DNA from: Solirubrobacterales bacterium
Lineage (GTDB): Bacteria; Actinomycetota; Thermoleophilia; Solirubrobacterales; Solirubrobacteraceae
Direction of reading: 5' to 3'
Length of the DNA stretch: 33,911 nucleotides
Assembly (NCBI GenBank): GCA_027315115.1
Contig: DAHUYQ010000010.1
Span: 92,679-126,589 of the forward strand
A program made the position numbers and the translations under genes. Shown here in pieces: positions 7,587-14,681 of the stretch. The notes beneath the pieces are model-generated. The model saw only the letters and a program-made list of their open reading frames with translations. It ran no database searches and was not told the DNA's origin. Position 1 is the first letter of the stretch; each line of letters starts with the position of its first letter.

Positions 7587-8387
7587 ATGAGATTGAATGA
7601 CAAGGTTGCGATAGTCACAGGCGCAGGGCAGGGGATCGGGGAGGCCGCGGCGCGCCTGATGGCGCTCGAGGGCGCCCACGTCGTGCTCAGCGACCTCAAC
7701 GAGTCCTCCGGGCAGGCGGTCGCCGAGTCGATCGCCCAAGCCGGCGGGAAGGCGGAGTTCGTTCGTGCCGACGTCTCGCGCCGTGAGGACGTGCAGGCGC
7801 TGATGGAGCACGTGCGGGAGCGCCACGGGCGCCTGGACGTGCTGCACAACAACGCCGGGGTCCATGAGACCAACTTCACCGACAAGGCGCAGTCCTTCGA
7901 GCTGGACGAGGAGGTTTGGGATCGCGTGGTCGCGATCAACCTGAAGGGCACCTGGATGTGCTGCAAGTACGCCGCGCCGCTGCTGGCCGCCGCGGGCGGA
8001 GGCGCGATCGTCAACGCCGCGTCGATCGGCGGGCTGGTCGGCTACCCGATGGGCTCGGCCTACGGGCCCTCCAAGGCAGGTGTCGTGCAGCTCACCCGCG
8101 TGATGGCGGTGGAGTTGGCTGCCCAGGGCACGCGCGTGAACTGCTACGCGCCGGGTAACACCGACACGCCGATGGTGCAGAAGTACTACAACAACGCCCC
8201 GCCGGAGGCCGCTCGGATGGTCGAACAGCAACTGCTGGGCACGCATCTGATCCCGCGCCTTGCCCGCCCGGAGGAGATCGCCAACGTGGTCGTCTTCCTG
8301 GCCAGCGAGGAGTCCTCGGCGATGACTGGCGGATGCATCGTGGTGGACAACGGCACCACCGCGTGGCGCGGAATGAACGAGGCCTGA
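7587..8387 (+). CDS. Short-chain dehydrogenase/reductase (SDR), paralogue of the facing SDR
   Basis: Classical SDR of 266 aa. Cofactor motif TGAGQGIG (11-18); D36 at the end of strand 2 favours NAD(H); NNAG (88-91); catalytic S146, Y159 and K163 (YGPSK). ATG 7587 gives the standard N-terminus MRLNDKVAIVTG; a GTG at 7578 would add three residues. Probably oxidises or reduces a hydroxyl/keto group of a pathway intermediate. It converges on the gene at 8477-9277, which has the same length and shares LDVLHNNAGVHE, TPMVQK and THLIPRL, marking an inverted duplication. Both end in AWRG(M/S)NE. Confidence 0.92.
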   Translation: MRLNDKVAIVTGAGQGIGEAAARLMALEGAHVVLSDLNESSGQAVAESIAQAGGKAEFVRADVSRREDVQALMEHVRERHGRLDVLHNNAGVHETNFTDKAQSFELDEEVWDRVVAINLKGTWMCCKYAAPLLAAAGGGAIVNAASIGGLVGYPMGSAYGPSKAGVVQLTRVMAVELAAQGTRVNCYAPGNTDTPMVQKYYNNAPPEAARMVEQQLLGTHLIPRLARPEEIANVVVFLASEESSAMTGGCIVVDNGTTAWRGMNEA

Positions 8388-8397
8388 GCGTCGCGGC

Positions 8398-8431
8398 GGC
8401 GCGCCGCGCGGAGTACGCCGCGCGGCGCGCC
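8398..8431. terminator. Perfect 14-bp stem between convergent SDR genes, bidirectional terminator candidate
   Basis: Positions 8398-8411 and 8418-8431 are exact reverse complements, with the 6-nt loop AGTACG. The stem is entirely G/C and lies 10 nt after the plus-strand stop and about 45 nt from the minus-strand stop. It lacks a T-tract, which is common in high-GC actinobacteria. Confidence 0.6.
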
Positions 8432-8459
8432 TGCCTGTGGCCTGCCCTGCCTGTGGCCT
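8431..8459. repeat. Short direct repeat, two 13-bp copies
   Basis: CTGCCTGTGGCCT occurs at 8431-8443 and again at 8447-8459, a 16-nt period, in the gap between the convergent SDR genes. No function is evident; slippage is the simplest origin. Confidence 0.6.
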
Positions 8460-8476
8460 CCCCGCGGACGGGGCGT

Positions 8477-9277
8477 CTATTCGTTGGAGCCGCGCCAGGC
8501 CAGGCAGCCGCCGTCGATCCCGAACACCGTGCCGGTGATCCAGGCCGCGTCGTCTGAGGCCAGATAGCAGACGAGCTTGGCGACCTCCTCGGGCCGCCCG
8601 AGCCGCGGGATCAGGTGCGTGGCGACCATGCTGCTTTCGATCGCGTGCCGCTGCTCCGCCGACTGCGCGGCTTCGGTGAACTTCTGCACCATCGGGGTGT
8701 CCACCGAGGCGGGGGTGTAGGCGTTCACCCGCACGTCGGGGGCGAGATCGACCGCGACGCAGCGCGTGAGTTGGATCAGCCCGGCCTTGGTCGCGCCGTA
8801 TGCGTTCATGCTGGGATAGCCGATCACGCCTCCCGTTGAGCCCGCGTTGACGATCGAGGGGCCCCGGGTCGAGCGCCGCAGGTGAGGGGCCGCGTACTTC
8901 ATCGCCAGCCACGGCCCCTTCAGGTTGATGCGGTAGATCCGATCGAAGATCTCCTCGGGGAGGGTCTCCACGGAGAGATCGGTCGTGAAGTCGGACTCGT
9001 GCACCCCGGCGTTGTTGTGCAGCACGTCAAGGCCCCCGAACCGCTGCACCGTCGCCTCGATCAGGTCCTTCACCTGGGTGGGCTCGGTCATGTCGCAGGG
9101 GAACATCTCGGCGTCGGCGCCCTCCGCTTTGACCAGCTCCACGGTCTCGCGGGCGCCCTCCTCGTTGATGTCGCTGATCGCCACGGCGCCGGCGCCCTGG
9201 CGAGCCATCTCGATCGCCGTCGCGCGGCCGATCCCGCGCGCGGAGCCCGTCACCAGGCATATCTTCTCTTGAAGCAT
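8477..9277 (-). CDS. Short-chain dehydrogenase/reductase (SDR)
   Basis: Classical SDR, 266 aa, from ATG 9277 with a strong upstream RBS (AAGGGAGGAT on the coding strand). Motifs: TGSARGIG (10-17), D36 for NAD(H), NNAG (88-91), catalytic S147, Y160, K164 (YGATK). It is divergent from the tailed TetR at 9461 and convergent with its paralogue at 7587. Likely a 3-hydroxyacyl or ring-hydroxyl dehydrogenase in the same pathway; exact substrate cannot be deduced. Confidence 0.92.
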   Translation of the reverse strand: MLQEKICLVTGSARGIGRATAIEMARQGAGAVAISDINEEGARETVELVKAEGADAEMFPCDMTEPTQVKDLIEATVQRFGGLDVLHNNAGVHESDFTTDLSVETLPEEIFDRIYRINLKGPWLAMKYAAPHLRRSTRGPSIVNAGSTGGVIGYPSMNAYGATKAGLIQLTRCVAVDLAPDVRVNAYTPASVDTPMVQKFTEAAQSAEQRHAIESSMVATHLIPRLGRPEEVAKLVCYLASDDAAWITGTVFGIDGGCLAWRGSNE

Positions 9278-9294
9278 CCAATCCTCCCTTGAAT

Positions 9295-9312
9295 CAAACA
9301 AACGGATGGCAG
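9295..9312. promoter_or_regulatory. Degenerate operator candidate between SDR and tailed tetR
   Basis: The core AACAAACGGATGGC (9297-9310) keeps the left half of the window repeat (one mismatch to ACCAAAC) and the CG centre, but the right half is poor and the symmetry weak. Its place, 18 nt upstream of the SDR start in a 183-bp divergent gap, is what makes it a candidate. The rest of the gap holds a 7-bp-stem hairpin (9394-9413, loop GACGCG) in the likely tetR leader and nothing else I can name. Confidence 0.4.
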
Positions 9313-9460
9313 ATAAGTCTAGGCGCTCGCGGGTGAGGACGCCGGCGGTGCGAGGGCGCGATATGCATCGATCCGGGCCGGGTGCAATTCTGTGGCGCCG
9401 GACGCGCGGCGCCGGCACGGCTGCATCGCGCGGGGGCAAACCACGAGGAAACGATGACCT

Positions 9461-10417
9461 ATGCCGACTGAGAAGAACGAGACGAGCGCCAAGGGCGGCG
9501 GCGGCCGCTCGCGCGCGGGGGGGCAGCGCCGCGAACGCGAGATCCTGGAGGCGGCGGTGCGCATCTTCCACGAGCGCGGCTACGCCAACACTTCGGTGCA
9601 GGACATCGCCGACGCCGTGGGGATCTTGAAGGGCAGCCTCTACTACTACATCGACTCCAAGGAAGATCTCCTCTTCAGGGTGCTCTCCGACGTCCACGAG
9701 GACGCTCGGGGCATGGTCGACCAGATCCAGGGGCTCGACCGGTCGCCGCTGGAGAAGCTGCGCGAGTACGTGCGCAGCCACATCGAGTACAGCGCGTCCA
9801 ACCTCACGCAGATAGCCGTCTACTACCACGACTTCGGGCTGCTCTCCCCGAAGCGGAGGTCGAAGATCGTCCGTCAGAGACATCTCTACGAGGGCTTCCT
9901 CGTAGGCCTGATCAAGGACGCTCAGGCGCGCGGCGAAATGGACAAGAAGTTGGACCCGGGCCTCGTCGTCAACGGCATCTTCGGCGCCATCAACTGGATC
10001 TACACCTGGTACAAGCCCGGGGGCTCCGTCGACCCGCAGCAGCTTGGGGAGCTCTACGGCGAGATCATCCTCAAAGGCGTGGCCGGCGCGAGCCTCGGCA
10101 ATCCGAAGCCCGGCAACGCCAAGGGCACGCGCGCCAAGGCCACCGCGGCGCGGGCTGCCGACGCCAAGGCGGCGAGTGCGACGTCCGGCGGAGCCAGGGC
10201 GGCCGGTGCCAAGCCTCGCGGCGCGAAGGAGGCCGGTGCCAAGCCGACCGGTGCCAGTGCGGCCGGTGCCAAGCCTCGCGGTGCCAAGGCGGCTGGTGCC
10301 AAGCCTCGCAGCGTCCAGCCCGGGACGGCCAGGGCCGCGGCGGCCAAGGTCACCGCGGCGCGTTCGCGCACCGCGGGCGCCGCTGCCAAGGGCTCTGCCG
10401 CCAAGCGCTCCGCCTGA
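9461..10417 (+). CDS. TetR-family regulator, KstR2-like (paralogue 3), with a histone-H1-like Ala/Lys/Gly/Pro tail
   Basis: 318 aa, about 100 residues longer than its paralogues. Residues about 24-72 form the TetR HTH (ILEAAVRIFHERGYANTS, VQDIADAVGILKGSLYYYI, DSKEDLLFRVL). The ligand domain ends INWIYTWYKPGGSVDPQQLGELYGEIILKGVAG near 205. From about 209 the protein is low-complexity and basic, with decapeptide repeats AGAKPRGAK(E/A) at 248-287 and the end AAKGSAAKRSA. Such tails occur in histone H1 and in mycobacterial HupB, where they bind DNA non-specifically; here that is inference. ATG 9461 is chosen from GAGGAA at 9445; an earlier ATG (9454) gives only a five-codon overlapping frame. Divergent from an SDR gene. 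Confidence 0.9.
   Translation: MPTEKNETSAKGGGGRSRAGGQRREREILEAAVRIFHERGYANTSVQDIADAVGILKGSLYYYIDSKEDLLFRVLSDVHEDARGMVDQIQGLDRSPLEKLREYVRSHIEYSASNLTQIAVYYHDFGLLSPKRRSKIVRQRHLYEGFLVGLIKDAQARGEMDKKLDPGLVVNGIFGAINWIYTWYKPGGSVDPQQLGELYGEIILKGVAGASLGNPKPGNAKGTRAKATAARAADAKAASATSGGARAAGAKPRGAKEAGAKPTGASAAGAKPRGAKAAGAKPRSVQPGTARAAAAKVTAARSRTAGAAAKGSAAKRSA
10201..10320 (+). repeat. Four 30-bp tandem repeats in the tail of the TetR gene
   Basis: Copies start at 10201, 10231, 10261 and 10291, each beginning GGC(C/T)GGTGCCAAGCC. The 30-bp period encodes ten residues (AGAKPRGAKE and variants), so repeat number can change without a frameshift. The third base varies little, suggesting recent expansion. Confidence 0.85.
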
Positions 10418-10452
10418 GCTCCCACCCCGACTTTCGCGCGCGCCGCGGACGC

Positions 10453-11058
10453 TCAGCGGTCCCCGGCGCGCTGCGGGCCACGCATCGCCGCGATCGCCTC
10501 GGCGATCAGCTCGCGCTGACGCGCGGGGGGCCAGTCCTCGGGGTCGAAGGAGGCCTCCGAGGCGATGCCATGGATCAGGGCCAGCAGCTTTCTGGCCTGC
10601 CGCTCTGGATCTAGCGTCTTCTCCAGCCGGCCTGCCTGCTGTTCGGCCGTGATGATCTGCGCCAAGAGGCGCCGGAAGCTCGTCACCCGCCTACGCTGCA
10701 GCGCGGCCAGATCCGGGTCGCAGATGGCGGCGCCGAAGAAGCCGAACCAGGTGCGCCAGTCCGCCCGGCGGGGCGCGTCGAGTGGGAGGACCGCTTCGGC
10801 GTGGGCCTGCAGCCGGTTGGGATCGTCCGCCGGCACCGCGGCGATGCGCTCTCCGGCGTGGGCGACGGCCGCGCTATAGGCGTGCAGGAGCAGGTCCTGC
10901 TTGCGCGAGAAGTAGTGAGTGACCGCGGTCGTGCTGACCCCCGCGGCAGCGGCGATCGCGCGCAGCGAGAGACCTTCGGGTCCATGGGTGGCGATCAGCC
11001 GCGCCGCAAGCTCGGCGACTTCTGATCTGCGGAGGTTGTGGTCGACCTGGCGAGGCAT
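10453..11058 (-). CDS. TetR-family regulator, BetI-like
   Basis: 201 aa from ATG 11058 (MPRQVDHNLRRSEVAELAAR). HTH region: LIATHGPEGLSLRAIAAAAG, VSTTAVTHYFSRKQDLLLHAY. The C-terminal domain (WFGFFGAAICDPDLAALQRR, LIHGIASEASFDPEDWP) resembles BetI-type regulators and is unlike the KstR2-like proteins nearby. An upstream ATG (11076) would add six residues but would overlap the candidate operator 11067-11086, so 11058 is preferred. Divergent from the KstD-type flavoprotein gene 88 nt away, which it probably represses. The effector is unknown. Confidence 0.85.
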   Translation of the reverse strand: MPRQVDHNLRRSEVAELAARLIATHGPEGLSLRAIAAAAGVSTTAVTHYFSRKQDLLLHAYSAAVAHAGERIAAVPADDPNRLQAHAEAVLPLDAPRRADWRTWFGFFGAAICDPDLAALQRRRVTSFRRLLAQIITAEQQAGRLEKTLDPERQARKLLALIHGIASEASFDPEDWPPARQRELIAEAIAAMRGPQRAGDR

Positions 11059-11066
11059 CGACCAGA

Positions 11067-11086
11067 TGTATATCAACTGTGATACA
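11067..11086. promoter_or_regulatory. Imperfect palindrome, candidate operator of the BetI-like TetR
   Basis: TGTATATCAACTGTGATACA has TGTAT/ATACA outer arms (7 of 10 positions symmetrical). It overlaps the presumed -35 zone of the plus-strand promoter whose -10 is TATAAC (11097-11102). It bears no resemblance to the ACCAAACG repeat, so it belongs to a separate circuit. Confidence 0.5.
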
Positions 11087-11146
11087 ACACTCGTTTTATA
11101 ACGGCCCGCGGCGCGCGCCCCGGGAACTGGCGCAAGCGAGGTGAGG

Positions 11147-12637
11147 ATGAGAACAGTCGGGGTGATCGGCAGCGGCGCGGCCGGGCTGGCGGCAGCCCTG
11201 GCCGCCGCGGGCTCCGGCGCGCGCGTGACCGTGTATGAGAGCGGGGAGCGCGTGGGCGGGACGACGGCGCTCTCCGGCGGAAACGTGTGGCTGCCCGCGC
11301 ATGCCGACCTGCCCGACGACTCGCCGGAGCAGGCTCTCCGCTACCTGCGCAGCCTCGCCCTCGGCGACTTCGACGACGATCTTGCGGCGGTGTTCGCGCG
11401 TGAGGCCGGCCCGACCGCCAGGCGGATCGAAGCGGCATCGGCACTGCGCTGGCAGCCACTGGCCTATCCCGACTACCACAGCGAGCTCGACGGCGGCAGG
11501 CCGCAGGGCGGGCGCACGCTGGAGCCAAAGCCGCTCGCGTGCGCGCCGGAGATCGAGGCGATGCTGCGCACCGCGCCGAACATCTCCGCGCCCGTGACCT
11601 ACAACGAACTGGTTTCCGGCGAAATCGATCGCGAGCGGATCGCCGAGCGTCGTGAGCAGGGCATCCTGACGCTCGGCCGGGCGCTGCTGGCAGGGCTGCT
11701 GCAGGCGTGCATCCAGGCCGGGGTGAGCATCCGCACTGGCACACGGGTGAGAGAGCTTCCGGCGGAGCATGATGCAGTGGTGCTCGCCAGCGGCGGCTTC
11801 GAGCGCGACGCGGGGCTGGCGCGCAGCTTCCTGCGCGGGCCGATGTGCGCGCCGGTCGGCGCGCCCGGGGCGCAGGGCGATGGTCTGCGCATCGCGATGG
11901 CCGCCGGTGCGGCGCTCGGATGCATGAGCGAGGCCTGGTGGTGCGCCGCCACGAAGGTGCCCGGCGAGGAGATCGACGGCGCGCCGCTGTGGCGGCTGAT
12001 CCTCACCGAGCGGGCGCGCCCCGGCTGCATCGTGGTGGATGGCGGCGGGCGCCGGTTCGAGAACGAGGCGCAGAACTACAACGACTTCGGGCGCTCGCTG
12101 CAGGGCTTCGACGCATCCGCCTACGCGTTCAACCGGGTGCCGGCGTGGATGATCTTCGACGCCTCCTACCGGCAGCGCTACCGGCTCGGTCCGCTGACTC
12201 GCGAAGATCCCGACCCGGAGTGGCTGATGCGGGGGGCAAGCCTCGAGGAGCTGGCTCGGGAGATCGGCGTGCCCGGCGGCGCGCTACGCGACTCGATCGA
12301 GCGGTTCAACGAGCATGCCGTGCATGGAGCCGACCCGGACTTCGGCCGCGGCAGCTACGCATATGACCGTTTCATCGGCGAGCTCGGACCGCTCGGGGAG
12401 CCGCCGTACTACGCGCTGCGCCTGCTTCCCGGCTGCCTGGGCACCAAGGGAGGACCGCGCACCGATGCGGATGGACGCGTGCTGTCGATCTCATCGGGAG
12501 AGCCGATCCCGGGGCTCTACGCCGCGGGGAACGTCGCGGCGAGCCCGTTCGGGCTCGCATACCCCGGCGCCGGCGGGACGCTGGGGCAGGCGCTGGTCTT
12601 CGGACTGCGCGCCGGTGACGCGGCGGCGGCGGACTAG
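11147..12637 (+). CDS. FAD-dependent oxidoreductase, KstD/fumarate-reductase flavoprotein family
   Basis: 496 aa. N-terminal FAD motif VIGSGAAGLAAALAAAG with GSGAAG at 8-13, E31, then GGTTALSGGNVWLP, typical of 3-ketosteroid dehydrogenases and related flavoprotein subunits. The C-terminus has GCLGTKGGPRTDADGRVLS, GLYAAGNVAASPFGLAYPGAGGTLGQ. Y472 and G476 keep the Tyr-x3-Gly spacing of the KstD active site. ATG 11147 has GAGG five bases upstream; an in-frame GTG at 11141 adds two residues. Family members introduce a double bond next to a ketone or reduce one; a cyclic ketone substrate fits the neighbourhood, but steroid specificity is not established. Divergent from a BetI-like TetR. Confidence 0.83.
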   Translation: MRTVGVIGSGAAGLAAALAAAGSGARVTVYESGERVGGTTALSGGNVWLPAHADLPDDSPEQALRYLRSLALGDFDDDLAAVFAREAGPTARRIEAASALRWQPLAYPDYHSELDGGRPQGGRTLEPKPLACAPEIEAMLRTAPNISAPVTYNELVSGEIDRERIAERREQGILTLGRALLAGLLQACIQAGVSIRTGTRVRELPAEHDAVVLASGGFERDAGLARSFLRGPMCAPVGAPGAQGDGLRIAMAAGAALGCMSEAWWCAATKVPGEEIDGAPLWRLILTERARPGCIVVDGGGRRFENEAQNYNDFGRSLQGFDASAYAFNRVPAWMIFDASYRQRYRLGPLTREDPDPEWLMRGASLEELAREIGVPGGALRDSIERFNEHAVHGADPDFGRGSYAYDRFIGELGPLGEPPYYALRLLPGCLGTKGGPRTDADGRVLSISSGEPIPGLYAAGNVAASPFGLAYPGAGGTLGQALVFGLRAGDAAAAD

Positions 12638-12650
12638 TGAAAATGGGGGG

Positions 12651-12680
12651 TTGATAATCAGTGTCGTATGAGGTTATGAT
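12651..12680 (+). promoter_or_regulatory. Candidate sigma-A promoter for the CMD-like gene pair
   Basis: TTGATA (12651-12656), an 18-nt spacer, then TATGAT (12675-12680): the best consensus promoter in the window, 34 nt upstream of ATG 12714. ATGATCGGTCAT (12677-12688) overlaps the -10 and is nearly palindromic. The KstR2-like repeat is absent here, so this pair may be expressed constitutively or under another regulator. Confidence 0.6.
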
Positions 12681-12713
12681 CGGTCATCGTCTACGCGACT
12701 CCAGGAGAAGGCA

Positions 12714-13190
12714 ATGAGCATCGGTGAGCCGATCGGGTTGACGGAGAAGCAGTGTGAGGGAGAAGCACGGCTGCGCCGGCTGCATCCAGAAGGCTTCGCG
12801 CAACTGAAGCGCACGATCGAGGCCGCCTGGAGTCAGTCGGATCGAGAAGTGCTCGAGCTCTGCCGGCGGCGCATGGCGCAGTTGCTGAGCCGCCGACGGG
12901 ATGTCGAGCCGATCGCTCTGACCGGCGGGGGCGTGAGCCTGCCGGCGGCCAAGCTCGCCGAGCTGCCTTCCTGGGACAGCTCGAGCGAGTTCACCGACGA
13001 CGAGAAGGCGCACCTGGCGATCTGCGAGCAGTTCGTCACCAGTGTGCGCGAGGTCGGCGACCTCGATGTAGAGAGGTTGCGTCAGACACGCAGCGAGAGC
13101 GAGATCTACGCCTTCGCCTCGGCTCTGTACGTGCTCGAGCTCTCGGAAAGATCGATCCTGGCATTGACACGGGTGGGTGAGAGCACATGA
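12714..13190 (+). CDS. Carboxymuconolactone-decarboxylase/AhpD-like protein lacking CxxC
   Basis: 158 aa, ATG 12714 with RBS AGGAGAAG. The middle SEFTDDEKAHLAICEQFVTS and the end IYAFASALYVLELSERSILAL resemble the helical AhpD/CMD fold, but there is no CxxC pair; the only nearby cysteine is in LAICEQ. The stop overlaps the start of the next gene (ATGA), which encodes a CMD-like protein with CxxC. The pair probably forms a hetero-oligomer in which this subunit is structural. I cannot assign a reaction. Confidence 0.6.
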   Translation: MSIGEPIGLTEKQCEGEARLRRLHPEGFAQLKRTIEAAWSQSDREVLELCRRRMAQLLSRRRDVEPIALTGGGVSLPAAKLAELPSWDSSSEFTDDEKAHLAICEQFVTSVREVGDLDVERLRQTRSESEIYAFASALYVLELSERSILALTRVGEST

Positions 13191-13711
13191 CAGATCAGCA
13201 ACCTCGAATCGCACCTCCGAGCGGCGGTGGAGAGGGCATGTTCTATGACACGCCGCTGGATTTCGAGATCGAAGAGCTGGCGCGCGTGGCGATGCGTGCG
13301 CAGGAGGTCGATCCTCTGCTGACGGAGGTGGTTCGGCTGCGCTGCGCCGAATACCACGACTGCCGCATCTGCTCGTCTTTGCGGATCGTGGACGCCGTCG
13401 CGGAAGGGCTCGACGAGGGCATGAGGGCCGAAATCCGCAATTACGAGACGAGTGATCTCGACGCGAGGCTGAAGGTCGCTCTGCGCTTCGTCGACGCGAT
13501 CATCATCGAACCGGAGAGCCTTGGCGAGGATCTGGCCGGCGAGATGCGCGCGCACTTCACCGAAGCTCAGATCGCCGAGATCGCGTACGACGTGGTGAAG
13601 TGGAGCTTTCAGAAGACGCTCGTCTGCCTGCGCATCGAGCAGCCTCCATGGGAGGGGCCCGCCGGACTCTCCTTCGACGAGTCCGGCGAAACGGTCATCA
13701 CCGTCGCCTGA
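13187..13711 (+). CDS. Carboxymuconolactone-decarboxylase/AhpD-family protein with CxxC
   Basis: 174 aa, translationally coupled to the previous gene by an ATGA overlap. The segment LLTEVVRLRCAEYHDCRICSS carries the C59-x-x-C62 pair and upstream acidic residue typical of AhpD-type alkylhydroperoxidase/CMD proteins, followed by LDARLKVALRFVDAI and LTEAQIAEIAYDVVKWS-like helices (here FTEAQIAEIAYDVVKWSFQK). Expected role: peroxide reduction or thiol-dependent chemistry; the CMD ring decarboxylation is a different subgroup. It may protect cells from peroxides made by the flavin oxidoreductases (inference). Confidence 0.78.
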   Translation: MTDQQPRIAPPSGGGEGMFYDTPLDFEIEELARVAMRAQEVDPLLTEVVRLRCAEYHDCRICSSLRIVDAVAEGLDEGMRAEIRNYETSDLDARLKVALRFVDAIIIEPESLGEDLAGEMRAHFTEAQIAEIAYDVVKWSFQKTLVCLRIEQPPWEGPAGLSFDESGETVITVA

Positions 13712-13723
13712 GGCGCCCGAGCC

Positions 13724-13750
13724 GCCGGCCGCGCCGGTCGCGCGGCCGGC
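13724..13750. terminator. 11-bp GC stem-loop between convergent genes
   Basis: GCCGGCCGCGC (13724-13734) and GCGCGGCCGGC (13740-13750) pair perfectly around a 5-nt loop. It lies 12 nt after the CMD stop and 33 nt before the thioesterase stop on the other strand, so it could terminate both. No T-tract. Confidence 0.55.
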
Positions 13751-13783
13751 CGGCGGGCGCGGGTCGCGCTCGCGGGTCGCGCG

Positions 13784-14386
13784 CTACGGGTTGACCTCGA
13801 AGCCGCGCTCGCTGGCCAGCCAGGCAGCGTCCGCGCGACCGTGGATCACGAAGTGCTCCATCGGCACCTTGATGAACACCGCGACCGCCCGCGCCGCGAG
13901 CGCGCCATCCTCCGCGCCCAGGCGGGCCTCGGCCGATGCGTAGATCTTGCGACCCGCCACGGCCGTGCAGCGTGCCGATATGAAGAGCACCGTGCCCACC
14001 GGCACGGGCTTTATGTACTCGCACTCCAGCCGTCCGGTCACCATCGGCGTGCGAAGCAGTTCGTTGGCGGATCCGAGCGTCTCGTCGAATGCGGCGGCCA
14101 GCACGCCGCCGTGGGCCAGGCCGGGGGCGCCTTCGTGGTACTCGGTCACGGTAAAGCGGGCCAGCACCGAGACGCCCTCGCCCGCGATCGGCTGGATGTG
14201 AAGCCCGGTCGGGTGATCGCGGCCGCAGCCGAAGCACTTGGCATACCGGCTGGGACATGGGCTGCCCGGCGCCGGCGCGTCCGGGTGACGCACCGGGACG
14301 GTGGCGTCGGCGGGCGGCGTGGCGATCGACGAGGCGATCATCGGCTTGCCGGCTGAGCCTCCGGCGGGACTGTCAAAGCGCTCCAT
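13784..14386 (-). CDS. Hot-dog fold acyl-CoA thioesterase (PaaI/THEM4-like)
   Basis: 200 aa from ATG 14386, with GGAGAA upstream. The frame stays open far upstream, but the conserved body begins here. Landmarks: CFGCGRDHPTGLH (51-63), a common opening of this subfamily, and the hot-dog helix AHGGVLAAAFDETLG (91-105) with catalytic-type HGG and D101. The first 45 residues are Pro/Ala-rich and look unstructured. Function: hydrolysis of an acyl-CoA, possibly to free CoA when pathway intermediates accumulate. Divergent from the Liv-type importer operon across a 295-bp gap holding an operator, so both may be co-regulated. Confidence 0.85.
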   Translation of the reverse strand: MERFDSPAGGSAGKPMIASSIATPPADATVPVRHPDAPAPGSPCPSRYAKCFGCGRDHPTGLHIQPIAGEGVSVLARFTVTEYHEGAPGLAHGGVLAAAFDETLGSANELLRTPMVTGRLECEYIKPVPVGTVLFISARCTAVAGRKIYASAEARLGAEDGALAARAVAVFIKVPMEHFVIHGRADAAWLASERGFEVNP

Positions 14387-14521
14387 CGGTTCTCCATCTG
14401 TGGTGGCTGATCGCGCGGCCTGCGCCGCGTCGCTCTCGCCGGCGCAAAGGGCCGACTCTGGCCATTTTGCCCTGTGCCGGCATCGAGCCGCCATTCCGCG
14501 ACACGGGTCGGGGGATCGATG

Positions 14522-14527
14522 TATACT
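14522..14527 (+). promoter_or_regulatory. Candidate -10 box of the importer operon
   Basis: TATACT lies 8 nt upstream of the operator at 14536-14553. The arrangement TATACTTTTTCGACC-operator resembles TACACTTTCGACC-operator at the ligase promoter near 33831 (minus strand). No convincing -35 hexamer. The leader of about 150 nt to the ATG includes a 9-bp stem (14589-14597 with 14619-14627). Confidence 0.5.
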
Positions 14528-14535
14528 TTTTCGAC

Positions 14536-14553
14536 CTACCAACCGGTAGGCAG
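14536..14553. promoter_or_regulatory. KstR2-like operator between thioesterase and importer operon
   Basis: CTACCAACCGGTAGGCAG, core ACCAACCGGTAGGC (14538-14551), with 7 of 9 positions symmetrical across its arms. It overlaps the predicted transcription start of the plus-strand importer operon, as expected for a repressor site. Confidence 0.7.
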
Positions 14554-14681
14554 ATTGGCTCGCGGGGCGGGCTGCTGGCGGTGTGTCGCCGACGGCGCGG
14601 ATGGCTTCGCGAGAGGGGTGCGCGCCGTCTCGAAGGCGTGAGCGGCGGGCGAGGTCACATCGAGATCTGGAGAGAGGCAAC

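Noticed and set aside
10201..10320. 30-bp repeats as a possible CRISPR array
   Set aside because: Units are contiguous, without spacers, and in frame as AGAKPRGAKE-type residues of a TetR tail.
14583..14681. N-terminal extension of the Liv-type receptor from GTG 14583
   Set aside because: The signal peptide with its RR stretch and lipobox requires a start near 14682, where a good RBS exists.
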